The notes beneath the pieces are model-generated. The model searched no databases. It worked only from the letters and a program-made list of their open reading frames with translations, and was not told the origin of the DNA. The translations under genes were made by a program, and so were the position numbers. This document shows, piece after piece, positions 17,937 through 24,624 of a stretch of 64,000 nucleotides of DNA (position 1 is its first letter; each line of letters starts with the position of its first letter). Source of the stretch: Sphingopyxis indica (lineage in GTDB: Bacteria > Pseudomonadota > Alphaproteobacteria > Sphingomonadales > Sphingomonadaceae); NCBI RefSeq assembly GCF_900188185.1, contig NZ_FZPA01000002.1, positions 124,001 to 188,000 of the forward strand. Direction: 5' to 3'.

Positions 17937-19166
17937 TCAAACAAGCATTTCGCGCGCCGGACCCTGCCCCAGAAAGGCCGACGGGCTCGCCGATGCGCCA
18001 TAGGCCCCGGCCTGGAAAATGGCGACGAGATCGCCCACTTCGGCGCGCGGCAGCGCGACCTGATCGCCGAGCCGGTCGAGCGGGGTGCAGAGACAGCCGA
18101 CCACCGATACGCTTTCGACCGGATCGGCGCCGAAGGCATTGGCGATCGCAATCGGATAGTTGCGGCGAATGACGGTGCCAAAATTGCCGCTCGCGGCGAG
18201 CTGGTGGTGGAGCCCGCCGTCGGTGACGAGGAAGGTCTCGCCATGGCTGGTCTTCCGGTCGATAATCCGCGTCAGATAGACCCCCGCCTCGGCGACGAGC
18301 CAGCGGCCGAGTTCCATCGCAAAGCGGCTCGGCCCCAGCACCGGATCGCGCGCGGCGAGCGTTTCGGCGAGCCTTGCCCCGACCCGCGCTGCATCGACCG
18401 CCGTATCGCCCGGAAAATAGGGAACCCCCATGCCGCCGCCCAGATTGACGAGCGGCGGCGGCGCGCCGACCGCATTTGCGAGGCGCGCCGCGAGCGCGAC
18501 GGTCTGCGCCTGCGTATCGGCGATCGCGTCGGCGTCGAGCGCCTGCGATCCGGCGAAAATGTGAAAGCCCTGCCAGTCGGCGCCCGCGTCGATCAGGCGC
18601 CTGACGAGCCCCGGCACCGCCTCGGCATCGACCCCGAAAGGCTTGGCGCCGCCGCCCATCTTCATCCCCGACCCCTTGAGGTCGAAGTCGGGATTGACGC
18701 GCACCGCGAGCCGCGGCGCGATCCCGAGCCGCGCGCCGATGGCGAGCGCCCGTTCGGCCTCGCCCGCCGATTCGAGGTTGAGCGTCGCGCCCGCGGAAAT
18801 CGCCGCCTCCAGCTCGCGGTCGCGCTTGCCCGGCCCCGCGAAGCTGATGTGCCCGGCCGCCATGCCGCTCGCCAGCGCCGCCGCGAGTTCGCCCCCCGAT
18901 GCAACGTCGAACCCGTCGACGATACCCGCCATATGCGCGAGCAGCGGGGCAAAGGGGTTCGCCTTCATCGCATAATGGAGCAGCACCCCCTCGGGCATCG
19001 CGGCGCGCCATTCGGCGGCACGCGCGGTCAGCATCGCACGGTCGTAGACGAAGAGCGGCGTATCCCCTGCCCGCTCGGCGAGTTGGTCGGCGCGCGCGCC
19101 GCCGATCAGCAACATGCCGTCGGGGTCGGCCGAAAAGCCGGGCGGGATCGGGCCGTGCGGCTTCAC
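17937..19166 (-). CDS. PLP-dependent decarboxylase, exosortase A system-associated
   Basis: A 409-residue fold-type III (alanine racemase/DapDC-like) decarboxylase. The PLP lysine is in LHYAMKANP; NLGGGMGVPYF is the phosphate-binding glycine loop. VVGCLCTPLD supplies the active-site Cys region of the C-terminal domain. The start is GTG at 19164-19166, overlapping the AMP-ligase stop (GTGA). Relatives decarboxylate diaminopimelate, ornithine or lysine. Pairing with an AMP ligase and an acyl carrier protein suggests it shapes a carrier-bound precursor; the substrate is unknown. Confidence 0.9.
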   Translation of the reverse strand: MKPHGPIPPGFSADPDGMLLIGGARADQLAERAGDTPLFVYDRAMLTARAAEWRAAMPEGVLLHYAMKANPFAPLLAHMAGIVDGFDVASGGELAAALASGMAAGHISFAGPGKRDRELEAAISAGATLNLESAGEAERALAIGARLGIAPRLAVRVNPDFDLKGSGMKMGGGAKPFGVDAEAVPGLVRRLIDAGADWQGFHIFAGSQALDADAIADTQAQTVALAARLANAVGAPPPLVNLGGGMGVPYFPGDTAVDAARVGARLAETLAARDPVLGPSRFAMELGRWLVAEAGVYLTRIIDRKTSHGETFLVTDGGLHHQLAASGNFGTVIRRNYPIAIANAFGADPVESVSVVGCLCTPLDRLGDQVALPRAEVGDLVAIFQAGAYGASASPSAFLGQGPAREMLV

Positions 19167-20692
19167 GCGGTCACCTCCGCCTGCCAATCGGCCGCGATCG
19201 CGACGCGGTCGAGCTTGCCGTTCGGATTGCGTGGCAGCGCGTCGCGCCATTCGATGAGCTTGGGCTGCATGAAATTGGGCAGGCTCTGCCTCAGATGCGC
19301 CGCCAGCGCCTCGCGGTCCGCGGCGCCCTTGCCGCGCACGATCAGCACGATCGCCGCGCCGAGCCGCGCGTCGGGGACGCCGAAGGCGACGGCTTCATAG
19401 ACCAGCCCCGATGCCGTTGCCGCCTCCTCAATCTCGGTCGGGCTCACCCGATTGCCCGCCGTCTTGATCATCGCATCGTCGCGTCCGACGAAATACAGCA
19501 GCCCCTCGGCGTCGCGCCGCACCGTGTCGCCCGACCACACCGCAGTGCCGCCATAGGCCGAAGCGGGCGGCGCCGGCCGGAAGCGCTCGGCCGTGCGTTC
19601 GGCATCACGCCAATAGCCTTGCGCGACGAGCGGGCCGCAATGGACGAGCTCGCCCGGCTCGTCGTCCGCGGTAATGGTTCCGTCGGGGCGGCACACCAGA
19701 ATCTCGGCGTGCGGGATCGCACGGCCCATCGAGGCCGGATGATCGGCGACCAGCGCCGGATCGAGGAATGTCGAACGAAAGGCTTCGGTGAGCCCGTACA
19801 TCGGGTAGATGGCCGCTTCGGGAAAGGTCGCGCGCAGCGCGTCGATCAGCGACGGCGTCAGCGCGCCGCCGCTGTTGGTCAGCCGCTTGAGCAGCGCCGC
19901 GATCTCGGCGGGCCAGTCGCTTTCGACGAGCTGGACCCAGAGCGGCGGGACGCCCGCGAGCGTCGTCGCGCGGTGCCGCGCGACCGCCTTCACCACATCG
20001 CGCGGCGTCAGATAGTCGAGCGGCGCGACCGCACCCCCGGCATACCAGGTCGAAAGCAGCTGATTCTGGCCATAATCGAAACTCAAGGGCAGCACCGCGA
20101 GCACCCGGTCGTCGGAGATGAGTTTCAGATAGGAGGCGACGCTCTCGGCCCCGAGCCATAGATTCGCATGGCTGAGCATCACGCCCTTCGGCCGCCCCGT
20201 CGAGCCGCTGGTGTAAAGGATCGCCGCCAGATCGTCCGGCTGGGCGAGCGACGGCGGAAGGCCTTCGCCGCCTGAATCAATGACTTCTTCGGCAATCTTC
20301 AGATCCTGCACCACGCAGCTTTCGGGTCTCCCCTCGCCGAGAGAGTCGGCACGCGCTGCGTTGGTGACAATCAATCGGGCGCCGCTGTCGGCCAGGATAT
20401 GCGCGGCCTGCGGCGCCTTGAGCAGCGGGTTGACCGGCACATGGATCAGCCCCGCGCGCGCCGCCGCGAGCGGCATCAGGCAGGCGGTCCGCGTTTTCGC
20501 GCTCCAGCTCGCGACGCGCTCACCCGGCCCGCCCGCCTGTTCGAGCAGCCACGACGCCAACCGGCCGACGCCCGCGTCGAGCTCGGCAAAGCTCGTGATC
20601 CTGTCGCCGATGAGCAGCGCAGGCGCGTTCGCCGCGCCGCGGCGGGCGAGATGGTCGATCGGGTACGACGGAGGGCTTAGCGGTTCGGTCAT
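19163..20692 (-). CDS. Acyl-CoA ligase (AMP-forming), exosortase A system-associated
   Basis: A 509-residue ANL-superfamily enzyme. The P-loop LYTSGSTGRPKGVMLSH and the A5-type motif YPMYGLTEAFRST are present. GDTVRRDAEGLLYFVGRDD and the C-terminal RNPNGKLDR (with the catalytic Lys) complete the set. It should adenylate a carboxylic acid and pass it to CoA or, more likely here, to the acyl carrier protein encoded at 21731. It is coupled to the PLP decarboxylase gene downstream and divergent from the plus-strand genes, leaving only 35 bases between the two starts. Confidence 0.92.
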   Translation of the reverse strand: MTEPLSPPSYPIDHLARRGAANAPALLIGDRITSFAELDAGVGRLASWLLEQAGGPGERVASWSAKTRTACLMPLAAARAGLIHVPVNPLLKAPQAAHILADSGARLIVTNAARADSLGEGRPESCVVQDLKIAEEVIDSGGEGLPPSLAQPDDLAAILYTSGSTGRPKGVMLSHANLWLGAESVASYLKLISDDRVLAVLPLSFDYGQNQLLSTWYAGGAVAPLDYLTPRDVVKAVARHRATTLAGVPPLWVQLVESDWPAEIAALLKRLTNSGGALTPSLIDALRATFPEAAIYPMYGLTEAFRSTFLDPALVADHPASMGRAIPHAEILVCRPDGTITADDEPGELVHCGPLVAQGYWRDAERTAERFRPAPPASAYGGTAVWSGDTVRRDAEGLLYFVGRDDAMIKTAGNRVSPTEIEEAATASGLVYEAVAFGVPDARLGAAIVLIVRGKGAADREALAAHLRQSLPNFMQPKLIEWRDALPRNPNGKLDRVAIAADWQAEVTA

Positions 20693-20727
20693 CGGCTGTT
20701 AGGAGAGTGGTGATAGAGGGCCGCACG

Positions 20728-21726
20728 ATGCAAGGGAACGGTGAAGATCGCGCTAATGATGCCGTGCTGCCCGCCGCAGCACGCGGCACGGGCTTCGCTT
20801 CGCCCTTCGACCGCGCGCAATGGTTCGACCTGCTGACCGCGCACGGCTTTGCAGGCGAAGGCCGCGAGGACGCCAGCGGAAGCGCGGGCGAAACGGCCGC
20901 GTGGCTGCCGCTGCGCCGCGAGCGGGCCGGCCATTATTCGGGCCTCGCCAATTGGTACAGCTTCGCGATCCGGCCGCTCTACACCGGCGAAGACGAACGC
21001 CCGGCGGCGCTCGCCGACCTGTTTCGCCGGCTGCGCAGGCGCGCGGCGCGCTTGACGCTCTATCCGGTCCCCGACGCCGAGCAAGGCGGGGTCGCGGCCG
21101 CGCTCCGCTCCGCGGGCTGGTGGGTGAACGCCGCACCCAAGGGCGACCGCCACTGGCTCGACCTTGGCGGCATGGACCATGAAGGGTGGTGGGACAGCCG
21201 CCCCGGCGCGCTCAGGAATACGGTGAAGCGCAAGGCGAAGAAGGGCGTTGTCGCCATCGAACTGCGCACCGAATTCGACGCTGGCGCATGGGCCGCCTAT
21301 GAACGCATCTACGCCGCGAGCTGGAAGCCCGAAGAGGGCGACCCCGCGCTGCTTCGCGCCTTTGCCGAGGCCGAAAGCGCGCGCGGCACCTTTCGCATGG
21401 GGCTGGCGCGGATTGCGGGCGACCCCGTCGCCGCGCAGTTCTGGACGGTCGAAGACGACACCGCCTTCATCCACAAGCTCGCGCATGTCGAGGACAGCCT
21501 GAAAGCCTCGCCGGGCACCTTGCTGTCGGCCGTACTGTTCCGCCATGTGATCGAGGTCGACGGCGTCCGGCGCGTCGATTTCGGCACCGGCAACGACGGC
21601 TACAAGCGCGACTGGATGAACCGGCACGAACCGCTGTGGCAGATCGAGGCTTTCAATCCGGCGCGCATCGCGGCATGGGGACCCGCGTTGAAGGCTTTTG
21701 CGCGCTCGGCACTCGGGCGCGAGTGA
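20728..21726 (+). CDS. GNAT-like acyltransferase of the XrtA locus
   Basis: A 332-residue FemAB/CelD-like GNAT protein. SGLANWYSFAIRPLY occurs in the N-terminal half, and RNTVKRKAKKG is the basic stretch also seen in the homologue at 3222-4403. The C-terminal half has FIHKLAHVEDSLKASPGTLL and VDFGTGNDGYKRDWM. ATG 20728 (MQGNGED) is chosen because GAGGG lies about 7 bases upstream; GTG codons at 20707 and 20710 are alternatives. It begins a plus-strand operon with an acyl carrier protein and two hydrolases. Confidence 0.8.
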   Translation: MQGNGEDRANDAVLPAAARGTGFASPFDRAQWFDLLTAHGFAGEGREDASGSAGETAAWLPLRRERAGHYSGLANWYSFAIRPLYTGEDERPAALADLFRRLRRRAARLTLYPVPDAEQGGVAAALRSAGWWVNAAPKGDRHWLDLGGMDHEGWWDSRPGALRNTVKRKAKKGVVAIELRTEFDAGAWAAYERIYAASWKPEEGDPALLRAFAEAESARGTFRMGLARIAGDPVAAQFWTVEDDTAFIHKLAHVEDSLKASPGTLLSAVLFRHVIEVDGVRRVDFGTGNDGYKRDWMNRHEPLWQIEAFNPARIAAWGPALKAFARSALGRE

Positions 21727-21730
21727 GGAC

Positions 21731-21997
21731 ATGAGTGTGACCGATACCGTCGATGCCAATCTCCGCGCGCTGCTCGCCGATGTTCTGGGGCTGGGCGAGG
21801 ACCGCGCTGCCGCGCTGACCGCCGACAGCGGCCTGTTCGGCGAACTGCCCGAATTCGATTCGATGGCGGTCGCGACCGTGCTGACCGAAATGGAAGACCG
21901 GCTGGGCATCCTGATCGACGATGACGAGGTCGACGGCGAAATATTTGAAACCTATGGCAATCTTCTCGACTTCGCCGAGCGGAAAGTTCGCGGCTGA
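21731..21997 (+). CDS. Acyl carrier protein, XrtA locus
   Basis: An 88-residue acidic four-helix carrier protein. The phosphopantetheine attachment site is the Ser in LPEFDSMAVATVL. It starts four bases after the GNAT-like gene stop and ends shortly before hydrolase 2. Together with the AMP-forming ligase across the divergent junction it forms a stand-alone acyl-loading pair, separate from the housekeeping fatty-acid ACP. The loaded group is unknown. Confidence 0.9.
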   Translation: MSVTDTVDANLRALLADVLGLGEDRAAALTADSGLFGELPEFDSMAVATVLTEMEDRLGILIDDDEVDGEIFETYGNLLDFAERKVRG

Positions 21998-22015
21998 GGC
22001 GGGAAGCGGGGGCGC

Positions 22016-22690
22016 ATGGACGAACAGCTCTTTCGCCTCTCCCCCGCAGGAGCGCCGCGCACCACCGTCCTTTTCGTGCCCCCGCTGTTCGAGGAAGCGA
22101 ACCGCACGCGGCGCACGCTGGTGCTCGCGATGCGCGCGCTCGCGGCGCAAGGGTTCGCCGCGCTGCTGCCCGACCTGCCGGGGCAAAATGAGAGCCTCGT
22201 TCCGCTCATAGAGGCCGATCTCGAGCGCTGGCGAAGCGCCCTCGCCGAGATCGCACGCGATGTCGATGGTCCGCTGATCGTCGCCTCGCTGCGCGGCGGT
22301 TGCCTGATCGATCACGGCGCCGCGGCCGATGCATGGTGGCGCCTCGCTCCGGCAAGCGGCGCCTCGCTGCTCCGCACGCTGCTGCGCGCCCGCGTGTCGG
22401 CCGACCGCGAGGCGGGGATCGCCTCGTCGATCGAGGGTTTGCAGACGGCGGCGGCGAGCGAAGCCCTGCTGCTCGCGGGCAACCGCCTGTCGCCCGCGAT
22501 GGTTGCCCAGCTTGGCGCGGCCGAAGTGCAGGCGGTCGAGCCTTTGCGCACCGTTACGCCCGGCGGCGGCGAGGGGCAGATCGCCGGCACCCCGCTGTGG
22601 CTGCGCGCCGAGCCCGGCGAGGACGCCGCGATGGCGCGCGCGATCGCCGCCGATCTCGCCCTGTGGAGCCGGTCATGCGGCGTCATCTGA
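22016..22690 (+). CDS. Hydrolase 2, exosortase A system-associated
   Basis: A 224-residue alpha/beta-hydrolase-like protein. VLFVPPLFEEANRTRR at the N-terminus is the signature of this exosortase-associated group. The usual nucleophile elbow is unclear: the position is occupied by LIVASLRGGCLID, which has a Ser but not a standard GxSxG. It may act as a thioesterase on the acyl carrier protein, or it may be non-catalytic. It overlaps hydrolase 1 by 16 bases. Confidence 0.82.
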   Translation: MDEQLFRLSPAGAPRTTVLFVPPLFEEANRTRRTLVLAMRALAAQGFAALLPDLPGQNESLVPLIEADLERWRSALAEIARDVDGPLIVASLRGGCLIDHGAAADAWWRLAPASGASLLRTLLRARVSADREAGIASSIEGLQTAAASEALLLAGNRLSPAMVAQLGAAEVQAVEPLRTVTPGGGEGQIAGTPLWLRAEPGEDAAMARAIAADLALWSRSCGVI

Positions 22691-23463
22691 GCTTTGCCTG
22701 CGAAGGCGCCGCGCTCGGGGCGACGCTCGATGACGCGCCAGGCACGACGGGGCTCCTCATCGTCTCGGGCGGCAACGAGATTCGCAGCGGCGCACACCGC
22801 AGCATGGCGATGCTCGCGCAGCGGATCGCGGCGGCGGGCCATCCGGTCTTCCGCTTCGACCGTCGCGGCATCGGCGACAGCGAGGGCGAGAATCGCGGCT
22901 TCGAGGCAAGCGGCCCCGACATCGCCGCCGCGATCGCCGCCTTTCGCGCGGCGGCGCCACAGCTGACGCGCATCGTCGCTTTCGGCAATTGCGACGCCGC
23001 GAGCGCGCTCTTGCTCCACCAGCCGCTCCCGCTCGACGCGCTGGTCCTCGCCAACCCCTGGACCTATGAGGGCGACGAACAAGACGCCGACGAACCCGCC
23101 CTGCCCCCGGCCGCCGCGATCCGCGCGCGCTATTGGTCGCGGCTCAAGGATCCCGCCAGCCTGCTGCGGTTGCTGCGGGGCGACGTGGACATCCGGAAAC
23201 TCGCGCAGGGCCTCTCGGCGCTCGGCAAGCGCAGGACGCCCCTCGCGGTCGAGAGTCTGGCCGCGCGGCTCAACGCCGCGATGGCGTCGCTGTCACTCCC
23301 CGCGACCATCCTGCTCGCGACCGGCGACCGGACCGCGCAGGCCTTTGCGGAGGCCTGCCACTGCGGCACGATCCCGGTCGAACGGCTTGCAAGCCCCTCG
23401 CACAGCTTCGCGGGCGACGATGCGGACTGGCTGGCCATGCAGATCGTTAAAAGGCTGAGATAG
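22675..23463 (+). CDS. Hydrolase 1, exosortase A system-associated
   Basis: A 262-residue alpha/beta-hydrolase. The N-terminus (MRRHLSFACEGAALGATLD) and LLIVSGGNEIRSGAHRSM match the exosortase-linked hydrolase 1 group. FRFDRRGIGDSEGEN is a typical oxyanion-side strand. The nucleophile site reads IVAFGNCDAASALL, with Cys where many hydrolases have Ser, and the C-terminal PSHSF supplies a candidate His. Start ATG at 22675 lies inside hydrolase 2. It is the last gene of the XrtA locus. Confidence 0.85.
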   Translation: MRRHLSFACEGAALGATLDDAPGTTGLLIVSGGNEIRSGAHRSMAMLAQRIAAAGHPVFRFDRRGIGDSEGENRGFEASGPDIAAAIAAFRAAAPQLTRIVAFGNCDAASALLLHQPLPLDALVLANPWTYEGDEQDADEPALPPAAAIRARYWSRLKDPASLLRLLRGDVDIRKLAQGLSALGKRRTPLAVESLAARLNAAMASLSLPATILLATGDRTAQAFAEACHCGTIPVERLASPSHSFAGDDADWLAMQIVKRLR

Positions 23464-23556
23464 CCACCGGACGGGCCATCGGCGGCTTTGGGTGGAGAGC
23501 GGCTATTGAGGGACAGGTCGCCCCGCGAAGGCAGTTCCCCGCCCGAAACCCGCCGG

Positions 23557-24189
23557 TCAATAGCCCATCAGGCTCAGCACTTCCTTGCGGCTGCGCTCGT
23601 CGTCGAGGAAGCAGCCGAGCAGGCGGCTGGTCACCATGCCGACGCCGGGGGTGCGGACGCCGCGGCCGGTCATGCAGCCGTGCTGCGCGTCGATCACCAC
23701 CGCGACGCCCTGCGGCTGGAGATTGTCCCAGATGCACCGTGCAACCTCGGCGGTCAGCCGTTCCTGCACCTGCAACCTGCGCGCATAGCCGTTCAGGACG
23801 CGCGCCAGCTTCGAAATGCCGACGACGCGATCCCTGGGCAGATAGGCGATCGAGGCCTTGCCCGTGATCGGCGCCATATGATGTTCGCAATGCGACTGGA
23901 ACGGGATGTCGCGCAGCAGCACGATCTCGTCATAGCCGCCGACCTCCTCGAAGGTGCGCGACAGATGCACCGAGGGATCTTCGGAATAGCCCTGGCAATA
24001 TTCCTTCCACGCCCGCGCGACGCGCTTGGGGGTGTCGCGCAGCCCTTCGCGCGCGGGGTCGTCGCCGGCCCATTCGATCAGCGTCCGGACCGCGTCGGCG
24101 ACGTGCGCGGGCACGACGAGCTTGCCGTCCGCGTCGTAGCGATCGTCCACCAGATCGCCGTCCCCCGGCGTGCCCTTTGCCTGCGTCAT
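23557..24189 (-). CDS. folE: GTP cyclohydrolase I
   Basis: A 210-residue FolE. CEHHMAPITGKASIAYLP carries the zinc Cys and His, and HGCMTGRG supplies the second zinc Cys region. It converts GTP to dihydroneopterin triphosphate for folate synthesis. The start ATG is at 24187-24189; longer frames run into the intergenic region. It converges on hydrolase 1 with a 93-base gap that holds nothing recognisable, and it is divergent from the TonB receptor across a 435-base gap. Confidence 0.95.
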   Translation of the reverse strand: MTQAKGTPGDGDLVDDRYDADGKLVVPAHVADAVRTLIEWAGDDPAREGLRDTPKRVARAWKEYCQGYSEDPSVHLSRTFEEVGGYDEIVLLRDIPFQSHCEHHMAPITGKASIAYLPRDRVVGISKLARVLNGYARRLQVQERLTAEVARCIWDNLQPQGVAVVIDAQHGCMTGRGVRTPGVGMVTSRLLGCFLDDERSRKEVLSLMGY

Positions 24190-24364
24190 ATCCCCGCTTT
24201 CACTGTTGCCATCATGCCGCACATTTCGGGCACGCGAGGGCGATGCGCAACCCTCGGCCGGCAAGAAAGTCAATGCCCGGGCCAAGTTGACGTTGCGGAA
24301 TCGGACCTTTTTTATCCCTAGGAGTTGCGCGACTTTCGCAGCCTTAGCTTTCGAAACAAGTGAC

Positions 24365-24380
24365 TTGACGCTTTCGTCAA
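24365..24380. promoter_or_regulatory. Palindrome TTGACG-N4-CGTCAA, possible operator
   Basis: A perfect 6-4-6 palindrome inside the 435-base gap (24190-24624) between folE and the divergent receptor gene. The left arm also resembles a -35 element for rightward transcription, but no good -10 is seen at standard spacing. It could be a repressor site for either gene. Confidence 0.3.
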
Positions 24381-24424
24381 CTCGGCGCAACTTTATGCCC
24401 TTACAGAGCTCGCCGAAGCGGGCC

Positions 24425-24502
24425 GTAATCCGGAGAGGCCGGCGTATTCCCCGACGCCGGTGGGAGAGGACGATGACCAGCACCGCTGGCGAGAGGGATT
24501 AC
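24425..24502 (+). ncRNA. Predicted three-way-junction leader RNA upstream of TonB receptor
   Basis: Three helices can be drawn by eye. P1 pairs 24425-24431 with 24496-24502 (7 bp). P2 pairs 24439-24445 with 24454-24460 (7 bp). P3 pairs 24477-24481 with 24485-24489 (5 bp). All three joining strands are purine-rich and contain GAGAG. A further 7-bp hairpin (24517-24523 with 24545-24551) follows before the receptor ATG at 24625. The layout resembles a riboswitch aptamer plus expression platform, but it matches no class that I can name. Plus-strand use is favoured because the junctions are purine-rich. Confidence 0.35.
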
Positions 24503-24577
24503 CCGTGGCGCTCGGCCGACCAGGCCCGGTGCCCTTTGCCATGTCTGGTCGAAGCCCCTCCCCTGACCACAAATTGA
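24473..24577 (+). CDS. Possible 34-residue leader peptide
   Basis: A short frame starting ATG at 24473, three bases after GGAGAGGA, which would be a strong ribosome-binding site, and ending TGA at 24577, 47 bases before the receptor start. The peptide starts MTSTAGERDYPWRSADQ and ends LTTN. It overlaps the predicted junction RNA, so the GAGAGG may belong to the RNA fold instead. No homology is recognised. If translated, it could be a regulatory upstream ORF for the receptor. Confidence 0.2.
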   Translation: MTSTAGERDYPWRSADQARCPLPCLVEAPPLTTN

Positions 24578-24624
24578 TCATTTGGGCGGCCGCGCATTCG
24601 CGGGGCTGAAAAAGGGAGGTATAA

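Noticed and set aside
24421..24560. Cobalamin or TPP riboswitch before the TonB receptor
   Set aside because: The conserved boxes of both classes (GCCACTG-type B12 box; CTGAGA and ACCTGA thi-box parts) are not present.
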